Of a DNA stretch of 64,000 bases, positions 1 to 8,961 are shown in pieces (position 1 is the stretch's first letter; each line of letters opens with the position of its first letter). This DNA comes from Fragilariopsis cylindrus CCMP1102 (lineage: Eukaryota; Bacillariophyta; Bacillariophyceae; Bacillariales; Bacillariaceae). The stretch spans positions 124,001-188,000 of the forward strand of contig FMBT01000369.1 in NCBI GenBank assembly GCA_900095095.1, written 5' to 3'. The notes beneath the pieces are model-generated. The model was not told the DNA's origin, did not search any database, and saw only the letters and a program-made list of their open reading frames with translations. The translations under genes were made by a program, and so were the position numbers.

Positions 1-1463
1 CTAGTAGTACTCAGAAAAATGTAACGGTAGTACCTGAAATAATCCATACAGATTTAATTGAATTTGTTCTACTGTCATCATCGAGTAGTGATGATGGCGA
101 TGGTGATAGTGGTGGTGATTCTGCGATTGCTCCTCCTTCTATTATAGAAGATGGATCAAATAATAACACTATGGACGACATTGATATTGACATTGACATT
201 GACAGCAGCAATGATAATGACAATGACCATGACATCAAGACATCCTATGTATTTGCTATAGTATCAAAATCGATCAACATACCATTTTTTGATGATGTAA
301 AAGCAGGATGTGAAGCACGTGCAGCAACAATTATGCGTCGTACAAGTAATCAAGTAAATATAGAATGTTTCTATACAGGTCCAATTGAACAGGATGATCC
401 AATAGAACAAGCAAAAATAATTGAAGATTTAATCTTAAACAATAATGGTAATGGTAATAATAATAATGATACAGTTAAAGTGGATGGTATAGCATTTAGT
501 GTGATTGATAGTAACATTGCATACAACTTAACTGTTATGGCCCAAGATGCGAATATACCAATCATCACATTTGATAGTGATGCACCATTCAGTAAAAGAA
601 TTGCCTATATTGGTACAGACAATAGACAATTAGGGAATGAATTAGCTAATACACTTTTATTAGTAGTAAAAGAAGAAGAAAATGGAAATGGAAATGAAAA
701 TGAACCACAAAACGGAGATGGAAAAAAGGAGAGACAAAAATCATACGGTGTTGTTTCAAATAATCATCCAAATTTACAATTACGTGAAAAGGGATTAAAT
801 GATATATTATCATCATCATCATCATCAGCAAAATCATCAATGTTATGGAACCAAGTTGATAATTCACCAACTAATTTTGAACAAATTAATGATCTAATAG
901 TAAATAATACAAGTACTAACACGCGTATTGATGCTATATTTTCAACAGCTGGACGACCAATGAGAGATGTTGAAGAATGGAAAGATTTTGTGAGTAATAA
1001 TATTAATACAAATAATAATAAAATTAAATTAATTGTTGCTGATACACATCCAGATCAAGTAAAATTATTACAACAAAAGTATGTGAATGGTTTAGTTGGA
1101 CAGACACCCTATTTAATGGGTTCAATATCAATTGATGTACTACTAAAGCTTGCCACCAAAAAAGCAAAAACAGCAACAGCAACGACAACGACAACACTAC
1201 TAGATAATAGTAGTGGTAGTGGTAGTGGTAATGATAATGATAATACTGATATTGATATTGAGGAATATCTGTACACGAATTTAGTTCGTGCAAGATTAAT
1301 TGAATCCAAAAATCAAAATGACAACATCGATGATAGCGATGGCAATGGTGACGACGATGGCGATGGTAACGACGATTCTTCCAATGCATCGTCATTATTA
1401 CCATCATTGTTGTTTTCTTGTTTCTTTGTTGTGTGTGTTTTTTCTGTCACTTTAATAATATGA
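1..1463 (+). CDS. Periplasmic-binding-protein-like sugar/ligand-binding protein, 5' partial
   Basis: The frame is open from base 3 to the stop at 1461-1463, so the gene enters from the left edge; the first internal Met is at 171. After a Ser/Asp-rich stretch the protein reads as a type I periplasmic binding fold of the Peripla_BP_4 kind: YVFAIVSKSINIPFFDDVKA (first strand and helix), then VDGIAFSVID, then NIPIITFDSDAP followed by YIGTDNRQLGNELA, the family's usual hinge signature. A second lobe follows (YGVVSN, IDAIFSTAG, IKLIVADTHPDQVKLL, GLVGQTPYLMG). Low-complexity Asn, Glu and Thr inserts break up the lobes. The last ~25 residues are hydrophobic (LLPSLLFSCFFVVCVFSVTLII) and could be a membrane anchor or a GPI-attachment signal. 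The family is mainly bacterial (ABC-transport or sensor ligand binding). A role as an anchored extracellular binding protein is inference. The N-terminal signal, if any, lies outside the window. Confidence 0.8.
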   Translation, partial: SSTQKNVTVVPEIIHTDLIEFVLLSSSSSDDGDGDSGGDSAIAPPSIIEDGSNNNTMDDIDIDIDIDSSNDNDNDHDIKTSYVFAIVSKSINIPFFDDVKAGCEARAATIMRRTSNQVNIECFYTGPIEQDDPIEQAKIIEDLILNNNGNGNNNNDTVKVDGIAFSVIDSNIAYNLTVMAQDANIPIITFDSDAPFSKRIAYIGTDNRQLGNELANTLLLVVKEEENGNGNENEPQNGDGKKERQKSYGVVSNNHPNLQLREKGLNDILSSSSSSAKSSMLWNQVDNSPTNFEQINDLIVNNTSTNTRIDAIFSTAGRPMRDVEEWKDFVSNNINTNNNKIKLIVADTHPDQVKLLQQKYVNGLVGQTPYLMGSISIDVLLKLATKKAKTATATTTTTLLDNSSGSGSGNDNDNTDIDIEEYLYTNLVRARLIESKNQNDNIDDSDGNGDDDGDGNDDSSNASSLLPSLLFSCFFVVCVFSVTLII

Positions 1464-1539
1464 TCATCATCATTAGCTACCGTAAAATAGAAGAGATTTT
1501 TTTGTAAAACTTCTATCGTTCGATGATCATTCTTGATTC

Positions 1540-1760
1540 ATTCAATTATTTAAAAAGGGGGGGGGCTACATACGAAGTACAGTAGTGCACCTCTAAAATC
1601 AACTCACTCGTCCCCCTTTTATTATTAATCAATCTTGGCTGGCTAGTACCGTTATTCAATTATTTAAAAAGGGGGGGGGGGGGAAACTACGCACGACGTA
1701 CAGTAGTGCTGCTATAAAATATCTTCAAAAAAAAAATGAGCTCACTCGTCCCCCTTTTAT
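1540..1760. repeat. Tandem pair of units with G-run / C-run arms
   Basis: Two similar units (1540-1622 and 1654-1760) each start with ATTCAATTATTTAAAAAGGG and a run of 8 to 13 G, share GTACAGTAGTGC, and end with CACTCGTCCCCCTTTTAT. Within each unit the AAAAGGGGG start is the reverse complement of the CCCCCTTTT end, so each can fold as a hairpin or represent a short inverted-repeat element. Together with the TAGC tracts this fills the 1464-2011 gap, which holds no recognisable gene. Confidence 0.8.
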
Positions 1761-1807
1761 CATAAACTCTGCACCGTCTTACAATTATTAGCGTAATAGT
1801 AGTAGCT

Positions 1808-1905
1808 GGGTAGCTAGCTAGCTAGTCTATATAGAGTTAGGTAAAACATTAAACCTAATATTATATTACCCAGACAGGTCTAGCTAGCTAGCTAGCTAGC
1901 TACTG
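1808..1905. repeat. Two TAGC tetranucleotide tracts around a short spacer
   Basis: GTAGCTAGCTAGCTAG near 1810 and a longer GCTA run near 1880-1902 flank about 55 bases of AT-rich DNA. CTAG/GCTA repeats are self-complementary, so the two arms can pair. No coding potential is seen. Confidence 0.7.
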
Positions 1906-2011
1906 AAGCTCAGTAGCTAGTTACTGTAGTAGTAGTACTTTTTTTAAACTTTTTCCTGTTAGAAAGCCTTTGCTTTAAATAATGCATCGCGCAAATTTCC
2001 AAACAAAACAA

Positions 2012-4096
2012 TCATAATTCTTTTGTCACCGTAGTCGGTGTTGTTCTTGCTGTTGTCGTCGTCATCATCAGTAGTTGTTCTCGTGATGAGGATGATGATA
2101 TTGATGTTGGTGCTATTATTGTTGTTCCATTTTTATCTTCAGTAACAAGCATCCAAAGAATAGGTGCGGCAATAACAACAATAATAGGAATTATTATCAG
2201 AGAATGATAATGCGGTTGCTTATTATAATATTGACGAAATAATGAATATGTTGTACTATTACCGTTGTTGTCGTTGTTGTTGCCGTTACTGTTACCGTCA
2301 CTCTTCGGCGTTGTCTCGTGTAGATTGGATGATGATGATGCAATCAATTTCATTTTCTCGGATCTATCATTATCATCACCGTGAATATTGTTGTTGTTGC
2401 TGTTGTCGACGTCATCGTTGAGATATTGTTGATCTGCTGTTGGACCAGCAGCAAGGAAATTAGAAATAAACTCATTCATTACTTCATCAACGTTATCAAC
2501 ATTATCATCATCCTTGTCTTCTACCGGAATCTTCGGTATTATTAGTGTTTCATTGTTATGGTTATGGTTATTGTTATTTGCATTGTCATTATCATTGTCA
2601 TCGTGATTGTCAACATCGTCATGTTCATGTTCATTTTCTTCTTCTTCTGATGAAAGAAAATTAGATACGAATTCATCTATAAAATCTTCACCTTCTTCAT
2701 CTTCTCCTCCTTTAGAAGTAGTAGTAGTAGTAGTAGTATCAGCAGCATTCTCTCTTTCTTCTCTTTCTTCTTCTCCCGAAAGAAAATTAGAGACGAATTC
2801 ATCCATGAAATCATCGCCTTCTTCTTCTACTATTTCTTCTTCTTCTTCTTTTTCTTTAGTAGTAGTAGTAGTAGAATTTTCTTTATCTTCTGATGAAAAA
2901 AAATTGGAAACAAATTCATCCATAAAATCATCGTCTTCTTCTTCTCCAAAAGGTTTGTCATCGTCGTCGTCGTTGTTGTCGTTGTTGTCGTTGTTGTTGC
3001 TGTTGTTGCTGTTGTTGCTGTTGTTGCTGTTGTTGCTGTTGTTGCTGTTGTTGCTGTTGCTGCTGTCATCAGTATCAGAATCAGAATCAGAATTAGTATG
3101 ACCCCAGTCGATATTATCACTTGAATCATCGGCTGATATTACTGTTGTTGTTATCACTCCTACTTCATCATCATTATTATTATTATTCCATGTATCTTTA
3201 TTGTATCCTAATTGTTTGACAGCAGAACGTTGCATCTTATCCAGGTGTATCCATTTTTTTGAAAAGACATCTAAAGATTTTATATCATTACTGTTCCATA
3301 ATATGGAATTATATCCTATTTCAATAGCATTTAATTTAATGATTGGTGGTAATTCATTCCATTCATCATTACACTCTAATATCCAATTATAATTATTGTC
3401 ATTATAATAATTGACATCATAATTGTCATTATAACTTTCGTTGTCGTCGTCTTCTTTTTCATCGTCATTGGAATTATCATTTTCACTGTCACTGTCATCG
3501 TCACTGTCGTTGGAATTACCATTTGAATCGTCGACATCGCTATTATTACTGCCCTCATTATCATCGGTACCATCGTATGGTATTTCTTGTAATAGCGACG
3601 ATACCGGTAATGCTGATATTGACGATGACGATGACACTATAATTGATGATAACGGCGATGATGATGCCATTGCTGTTGATGACTTTGACTTTGTTGTTGT
3701 TAAAAATAAAAGTATTTCATCGTTCGATAATTCCATAATTTTATCAACACGTTTTTGTAATAGTTGCACTTTCTTTGTAAGAAGAATGTCATCATCAACA
3801 TCAACAGCAACAGCAATAGGACTTTTTTCATTACTCTCATATCCATTTCCATTTTCTTCGTCGTCTTCTTCTTTATCATCATTTTCATCATCATCATCAT
3901 AGTCATCAATTATTTTCATTTGTACCATACCACGTATTTTTGACATCATAATTTTTTCATCTTCATTCATACGATTTTGTTTGATTTCTAATTTACTGAT
4001 CCATAAATCACATATATCTACTTCTATTGGTATACGTGGAATTTCGATCACCACATTCTTTTCTTCATTAAATGTTACTTCTTTTATTAGTACCAT
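2012..4096 (-). CDS. Acidic tail-anchored repeat protein, diatom LGY/W-type module, function unknown
   Basis: A 694-residue frame runs without interruption from ATG at 4096. The N-terminal ~60 residues look folded (IEIPRIPIEVDICDLWISKL). Around residues 255-300 there are two copies of a module I associate with diatom proteins: W.ELPP..KLNAIEIGYNS.LW and W..LDKMQRSAVKQLGYNKDTW. From about residue 385 to 555 a Phe/Asp motif occurs four times, spaced by acidic and Ser/Thr-rich linkers: FMDEFVSNFF, FMDEFVSNFL, FIDEFVSNFL and VMNEFISNFL. A single hydrophobic segment (SLIIIPIIVVIAAPILWML, about residues 630-650) lies near the C terminus, suggesting a tail-anchored membrane protein with its bulk in the cytosol. 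The 9-base repeat near 2990-3060 encodes Asn/Ser. Function is not known; the repeated EF.SNF motif could be a short linear interaction motif. Confidence 0.75.
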   Translation of the reverse strand: MVLIKEVTFNEEKNVVIEIPRIPIEVDICDLWISKLEIKQNRMNEDEKIMMSKIRGMVQMKIIDDYDDDDENDDKEEDDEENGNGYESNEKSPIAVAVDVDDDILLTKKVQLLQKRVDKIMELSNDEILLFLTTTKSKSSTAMASSSPLSSIIVSSSSSISALPVSSLLQEIPYDGTDDNEGSNNSDVDDSNGNSNDSDDDSDSENDNSNDDEKEDDDNESYNDNYDVNYYNDNNYNWILECNDEWNELPPIIKLNAIEIGYNSILWNSNDIKSLDVFSKKWIHLDKMQRSAVKQLGYNKDTWNNNNNDDEVGVITTTVISADDSSDNIDWGHTNSDSDSDTDDSSNSNNSNNSNNSNNSNNSNNSNNNDNNDNNDDDDDKPFGEEEDDDFMDEFVSNFFSSEDKENSTTTTTKEKEEEEEIVEEEGDDFMDEFVSNFLSGEEEREERENAADTTTTTTTSKGGEDEEGEDFIDEFVSNFLSSEEEENEHEHDDVDNHDDNDNDNANNNNHNHNNETLIIPKIPVEDKDDDNVDNVDEVMNEFISNFLAAGPTADQQYLNDDVDNSNNNNIHGDDNDRSEKMKLIASSSSNLHETTPKSDGNSNGNNNDNNGNSTTYSLFRQYYNKQPHYHSLIIIPIIVVIAAPILWMLVTEDKNGTTIIAPTSISSSSSREQLLMMTTTTARTTPTTVTKEL

Positions 4097-4106
4097 TATA
4101 TTTTAT

Positions 4107-4110
4107 TTTA

Positions 4111-4137
<27 letters not shown>
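4107..4137. repeat. CT/GA dinucleotide tract just upstream of a start codon
   Basis: A run of about 13 CT units lies 10 to 40 bases upstream of the ATG of the minus-strand gene ending at 4096, so it reads as a GA tract in its 5' leader or core promoter. A regulatory role is inference from position only. Confidence 0.6.
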
Positions 4138-4141
<4 letters not shown>

Positions 4142-4546
4142 ATTAGTAGTACTCGTTGATATTACTTTGCCAGGCCTTTCCTACCCATTGATTTTGTCGT
4201 TTGTTAGCTGTGCAACAAATATTCTTTGTTGTCGAACCAGGTAGCTGTAACGGTAGATCTGCTATGTGGACTTGTATCATGTGTTTATTAATTTTTATTG
4301 CTTGTTTATCCTTCGAGAAAATCTGAAAAAAAAAGTGTCGAGTTCGTTCGTGAAAAATAAAATTAATGACTGGCATGTCCCATCGATCGTCATCCGGCCC
4401 AACGAAAATTCAGGGTAGGGGACAATGGGTTACTTTTTTGAGGGAGATGTGCCCCTTAAATAGGACCCAGAAGCCAGCGCCTACCTCTATGAGAAGATTT
4501 GAAAATTTCAGATTTGAAAGAGAAGATTTGAAAAATTTGAAAAAGA
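4138..4546. other. Non-coding stretch with possible decayed coding fragment
   Basis: A short minus-strand frame (4143-4376) contains PLQLPGSTTKNICCTANKRQ, which looks protein-like but is too short to assign. Near 4430-4480 the sequence TTTTTTGAGGGAGATGTGCC resembles TTTTTTGAGGGAAATATGCC inside the right end of the piggyBac element at about 19796, so a small transposon-derived remnant is possible. No convincing gene is seen. Confidence 0.3.
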
Positions 4547-4737
4547 TTTTGTTTTTATGTGAATTCAGGATTTTTCTTCTGGCACGACTTTCAGTTGGAT
4601 CGACGACGAAAAAGCGAGAGATAATAAATAATGATTGACGACGGCATCATATTCGTTTTGTTTTTATGTGAATTCAGGATTTTTCTTTTGGCACGACTTT
4701 CCGTTGGATCGACGAAAGCGAGAGATAATAAAAAATG
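4547..4737. repeat. Direct repeat, two ~85-bp units at 109-bp spacing
   Basis: Units at 4547-4633 and 4656-4737 share TTTTGTTTTTATGTGAATTC, GGCACGACTTTC and GTTGGATCGACGA, followed by AGCGAGAGATAATAAA. They differ by a few substitutions and small gaps. Repeated GAAGATTTGAAAAATTTG words flank them. I see no gene in the repeat itself. Confidence 0.75.
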
Positions 4738-4860
4738 AAAGAGAAGATGTGAAAAATTTGAAAAAGAAGATATGAAAAATAAAAAGATTGAGCGAATGAA
4801 AGCAATACAGCTACCAAAAGTCCAACAGGCTCACAAATCTGTTTTATTCGTGAAACAAGT

Positions 4861-5019
4861 ATGGAATTACGGCGTTTACAACATCACCGATTGGTGACCG
4901 CCTCGCAAGTCCTATCTATCATGGCGCTGGTCATCTCCTTTTTCGTACTCGGTCTTGTCCTTTGGCCCTGTGGTCCTCTGGCTGGCGGCGGGGACTTGCA
5001 CGTTTGCCTACGTGGATAG
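4861..5019 (+). CDS. Possible small membrane peptide or orphan exon
   Basis: A 52-codon frame sits in a segment clearly richer in G and C than its surroundings (about 4870-5050). It contains a clean hydrophobic span (VLSIMALVISFFVLGLVLW) after a basic start (MELRRLQHHRLV). It may be a short single-pass membrane peptide, the first exon of a gene whose remainder is lost, or a fragment of a mobile element. There is no family match I can name. Confidence 0.25.
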   Translation: MELRRLQHHRLVTASQVLSIMALVISFFVLGLVLWPCGPLAGGGDLHVCLRG

Positions 5020-5406
5020 TGGGAAGCACGCCGCAGCCGAAACTCCGTATACGGTATTAGGCTAATCATTGGTCAGGAAAATATATACAGTACTATAAAG
5101 AGCGAATCACATAACCAATTTCGGGACCAAGGCAATAATTAAAAATGTAGACTCAATTATTTGAATAAGTACAGAACCAAAACTAATAATATGAATATGA
5201 AGGAGTATATAAGAACAAGCATAGATTTGATTTTAAAATTATATAACTAAGTACTACATAAATTATCATAAGCATATAACTTAGAAGATAGTTGAAATGA
5301 ATTCGGGGTTGATTGTATCCAACAGTTATTGAGTTATTAGCTGTTGACAATCCAGATGAATGATAAATATTTAACAAAATCGAGAGATTCAGATTGATGC
5401 ACATTG

Positions 5407-5456
5407 ATTCGAATTCGAATTCGAATTCGAATTCGAATTCGAATTCGAATTCGATT
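5407..5456. repeat. TTCGAA hexanucleotide microsatellite
   Basis: About eight perfect copies of the self-complementary hexamer GAATTC/TTCGAA. It lies in the gap 5020-5617, which otherwise shows no gene. Confidence 0.9.
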
Positions 5457-5617
5457 CGCCTTCTGTCCATTTCATTGATTTTTCTTCTTTTTTGTTTCCT
5501 ACCAGTAGGAAGAAAAAAAACAGCATGCAGAGTATACTGTACTCCGTGCTGCTTGCTGTATTTTCATCCGCCAAAGAGATAATAAAAGTATTGTAGGATG
5601 TATACTGTACTATACTT

Positions 5618-6784
5618 CTATTGTAAAAATCTATTGTAGTTCTTCTTCGAGTCTACAATAGTGTTGTTGTTGTTGTTGTTGTTGTTGTTACCCCACGTTG
5701 CGTTTCTGTTGTTGTTGTTGTTCGTTATAGTAGTATCAGATATAGTAGATAATATATCATTGTCAAGTCTTCCACCATTATAATTATGATTGTGATTGAT
5801 TATGTTGTTTCCATTTCGACTACTAAATGTACTACTAATACTATTCTTCATTGCTGACATACTGGTGGTGGGTAAATACAATAAATCTGAATCACTCATT
5901 GATGACGTCCATCTATTTTTGACCAATAATGATAATGATGATGATGATATTGATCGTTTACTAGCTGCAGTTGTTGTTGTTGGTGATTGTTGTCTTTGTG
6001 GCATTCGTAGAAACATATTATTACTGTTGATACTAGTAGTAGTAGTAGTAGTACCAGCTTTATTCGACTTACTATTACTTCGTGGATGCTTAGTATCATT
6101 TGTCTTTGTTGTTGTTCTTCGTAACGATGATGACGATAATGATATTGATGAAATTGGACCAGAAAATGATGCTGCTTTATTCCCTAGTAATGGCCTCTGC
6201 TTCCGTGTTGATGATGATGACGATAATGATGATGAATGTTTTAGTACTATTCCTAAATTATTATCACTATCCTCTCGAACAAGATAATCCCATCGACAAT
6301 TTTTGGTTTTGGTCTTTGCTTTGTTTGTAATACGACGTATACGAAATTGTTCTTGTATATAGCTATGTTCCGGTTTCGGATTATCAGCTACAATAACTAC
6401 AAGCAGGTTATTAACATGATTGTTCCTTTCGTTCTTATGGTATTCCTGTAACAATTTTGATAAGAAAGATGAATCTTTTACCGTATGATGTGTCGTACGA
6501 CTACTAGTAGTAGAATGCTGATGTGATTTCAAACAAGGATTGTCTTTCATAATACTTTTTGGTATACTATTAGACCTAGCAGTAGTAGTAGTTGTCATCA
6601 AATCGTTCTTATTCGCGAGTGGCGGCAGCTGTTCGTTATCATTATCAATATCCGTCTGCTCCTGATGCTCGCTGGTATTAATATCGTCCAGTGTTATGTG
6701 ATCTTTTTTATCATCATTGGCGTGTTGTTGTTCATCGCTACTAATACTACTCATAGGAGAATTAAACATTAATGATAGACGCAT
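5618..6784 (-). CDS. Ser/Thr/Asn-rich protein of unknown function
   Basis: A single 388-residue frame runs from ATG at 6784; an internal ATG 10 codons in (MSSISSDEQQ) is an alternative start. The only part that looks folded is about residues 110-185: FLSKLLQEYHKNERNNHVNN, LLVVIVADNPKPEHSYIQEQ and CRWDYLVREDSDN. The rest is low complexity (Ser, Asn and Thr runs, basic KTKTKN and SKSNK patches) and probably disordered. No signal peptide or membrane span is seen. PKSIMKDNP resembles short basic/Ser motifs of phosphorylated scaffold proteins, but that is weak. I do not recognise the family. Confidence 0.6.
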   Translation of the reverse strand: MRLSLMFNSPMSSISSDEQQHANDDKKDHITLDDINTSEHQEQTDIDNDNEQLPPLANKNDLMTTTTTARSNSIPKSIMKDNPCLKSHQHSTTSSRTTHHTVKDSSFLSKLLQEYHKNERNNHVNNLLVVIVADNPKPEHSYIQEQFRIRRITNKAKTKTKNCRWDYLVREDSDNNLGIVLKHSSSLSSSSSTRKQRPLLGNKAASFSGPISSISLSSSSLRRTTTKTNDTKHPRSNSKSNKAGTTTTTTSINSNNMFLRMPQRQQSPTTTTAASKRSISSSSLSLLVKNRWTSSMSDSDLLYLPTTSMSAMKNSISSTFSSRNGNNIINHNHNYNGGRLDNDILSTISDTTITNNNNNRNATWGNNNNNNNNNTIVDSKKNYNRFLQ

Positions 6785-7857
6785 TTGCAGCAGCAGTTGT
6801 TGTTCTTATAGTGGTTTGTTTAAGTTGTTGCTTTTCCTGGCTGATTTCTTCTTATTGTGTTGATGTAAATTTTATGTCACATACTTCAGTCTTTCTTCTT
6901 CATCTTACGTGAAGTATTTGGTGATATCGATGGCGATGTCGATGTCGATGGCTAATATGATGGGTCATGTAGTCATGTCTTGTGATACCTGTGAAACAGT
7001 GATAATGCGAACAATATAAGCAGTATGACTAAGTACTAACTTCAAACTGCTGTGTTTGTACGCGATTAATATTTAATCAATCGTTGTGGCGAACCGGCAT
7101 TTCTCTGCTTCGATTTCATTTAGCAAATCAGAAGTATTATGTACAGTACCGTATTTTCAAGCTTCATAACGCGATGGATGACTTGCGATGGCGATGGGCC
7201 CATTCTTTGCTGTCTTTGCACGACTGCAGCAAACAAGCAAAGCGAATTTTGATATTAGTAGCACAGCAGTACATTTAAAATAGAGATACTGTACTCCACG
7301 TGTAAGCAACAAAGCAAAAGAAAAAAACGCGAAAAGATAAAATATATGTGATGTTCTGCGTTCCTTCTTCTTCTTGTTTTATCACACGTGCTGATTTTGA
7401 CACAGCGGCGCGATCCGAGCCATTGCGGCATAATAAGGTGTCAATAATATTATTATTATTAGGCGAATGATATTATCAATTTTCACATAGTACAGTATAG
7501 TTACTATCACTTTCACTGTACCAGTATATAAAAAGAACAGAATTTTCTTCCGCAAAAAATATTTTTAAGATTTCCGTTCTTGTCTTGGGCCCATGATTAA
7601 CTGATGATACTAAATACACGTTCGTAGGATCATATACGTGTTATTATTACACAAGCATTACCACATGCATTCATTATTCATGATCCGTTCAAAAAACTTC
7701 AACTAAATCGGCGAGTGAAATACAAGAACTCATCTGAAAAAAACACAAACGAAAATTCTTCAATACAAGAACTCTTCGGGAAAAACTCGAACAAACACTC
7801 TTCTCATATCTTTACTTCCTCTCTCTTATTATATTCCCTTTTAATACGTACTAAGTC

Positions 7858-7888
<31 letters not shown>

Positions 7889-7898
7889 AAATACCATC
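6785..7898. other. Intergenic region between divergent genes, CAA tract at its right end
   Basis: No convincing coding sequence. It is the shared upstream region of the minus-strand gene ending at 6784 and the plus-strand secreted protein at 7899. A CAA repeat (about 7858-7889) ends 10 bases before the start codon at 7899 and probably lies in that gene's 5' leader. Confidence 0.5.
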
Positions 7899-8771
7899 AT
7901 GAAGCTTTCTTTTTTCCTATTCGTAAATTTCGCGTGCGGCGCAGCTGCTGATCAATCCTTACGAGGAGGTGAAAGTAATACCGGTGGTGGTATTACCAGT
8001 ACCAATATTCGATCATTACAACTAATGAATAATTCACTCCTTCAACCTGGTGAAAGTAATTGTGATTTACATTCAGATCTTGATGGTACGTATGTTTGTT
8101 CTGTCCGATCAAACGGATCTGTGAACGATGCAACGTATAGTCCTGAAACACATTTAGCATGTGTTACCAGTGGTGAAAGTCAATACTGTGCAAACATCGG
8201 TCTTTCTGATTCTGGTGGTATGATACCTGGCGATGGTGGTGGTGGTGTTGGACCTGGTTCGGATGATATGGCACCTCCACCAAATGACGGAGATATTATG
8301 CCAGATGTTGAAGAAGAAGCGCCATTTGATGATGTGTCAGATGATATGTCGGACGAAGATATGCCGGTACCTGGTGGTGTTGGACCTGGTCTGGATGATG
8401 TGGCGCCTCCACTATTTGGCGAAGATATTATGCCAGATGTTGGAGAGGTAGCGTCATTTGATGATGTGCAAGATGATATGCCGGACGAAGTCATGCCGGT
8501 ACCGGATGATGAAGAAGAAGTCAATCCACTACGACCAGGAGGAGGAGGAGGAGGAGCATCTCCAAACAGTGCTAATGGACTAATGCCAAATCAAGGTGGT
8601 GGTGAAAAATGTCCTGGAAATGTCCCAACACAAGGTGCGCATTGTGGTGGATGGGTTCCAACTGGAGCGAGTGAAGCATCCTGCTACTACAAGAACGGTA
8701 CTGAACAATGTAATTGTGCGTTACAAGATGGTGACGCTAATTCAGTCGGTTGGGATTGTCGTTCTATTTAA
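7899..8771 (+). CDS. Secreted acidic repeat protein with C-terminal Cys-rich domain
   Basis: The 290-residue protein starts ATCATG and begins with a short signal peptide (MKLSFFLFVNFACGAAA), so it probably enters the secretory pathway. A Cys-bearing segment follows (ESNCDLHSDLDGTYVCSV, HLACVTSGESQYC). A Gly/Pro/Asp-rich centre contains two adjacent 44-residue repeats with the motif GEDIMPDV and DEDMPVP. The C terminus is a compact Cys module: CPGNVPTQGAHCGGWVP, SCYYKNGTEQCNC, then W.C near the end. That pattern (CP..P..G..C...C.Y....C.C....W.C) recalls small extracellular Cys domains, and there is one N-glycosylation site (NGT). An extracellular or cell-wall role is likely; the exact function is unknown. 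Confidence 0.8.
   Translation: MKLSFFLFVNFACGAAADQSLRGGESNTGGGITSTNIRSLQLMNNSLLQPGESNCDLHSDLDGTYVCSVRSNGSVNDATYSPETHLACVTSGESQYCANIGLSDSGGMIPGDGGGGVGPGSDDMAPPPNDGDIMPDVEEEAPFDDVSDDMSDEDMPVPGGVGPGLDDVAPPLFGEDIMPDVGEVASFDDVQDDMPDEVMPVPDDEEEVNPLRPGGGGGGASPNSANGLMPNQGGGEKCPGNVPTQGAHCGGWVPTGASEASCYYKNGTEQCNCALQDGDANSVGWDCRSI
8244..8507 (+). repeat. In-frame 132-bp tandem duplication within the secreted-protein gene
   Basis: Copies at 8244-8375 and 8376-8507 both begin GGTGTTGGACCTGG and end with CATGCCGGTACC or similar. The period is exactly 132 bases (44 codons), so the frame is kept. The copies differ by scattered substitutions, which implies duplication followed by modest divergence. Confidence 0.9.
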
Positions 8772-8961
8772 TGATAGTAATAGTAGTAATGCCTACAAAT
8801 GTATAAAACTAAGTCAATACCTGTCCAAGTCACGAGAACTAGTGATGGAATACTAAGAAAACCCCGTCCTAAATACTATAAATTAAATGTTAATAAATGA
8901 AGTTAAATAAGCATCAAGATGTCTTGACATATATACCTTTCTTCTTTTCAATAGCATCCTA

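Noticed and set aside
2607-3101. Plus-strand Ser/Leu-rich ORF opposite the acidic repeat protein
   Set aside because: It is the antisense of GAA/GAT/AAC-type repeats of the minus-strand gene and has no folded segment of its own.
4222-4240. B-box-like TCGAACC as part of a tRNA gene
   Set aside because: No A-box at the right distance and no pairing stems.
7084-7278. 64-codon ORF in the 6.8-7.9 kb intergenic region
   Set aside because: Short, no motif, no repeat or conservation cue; compatible with chance.
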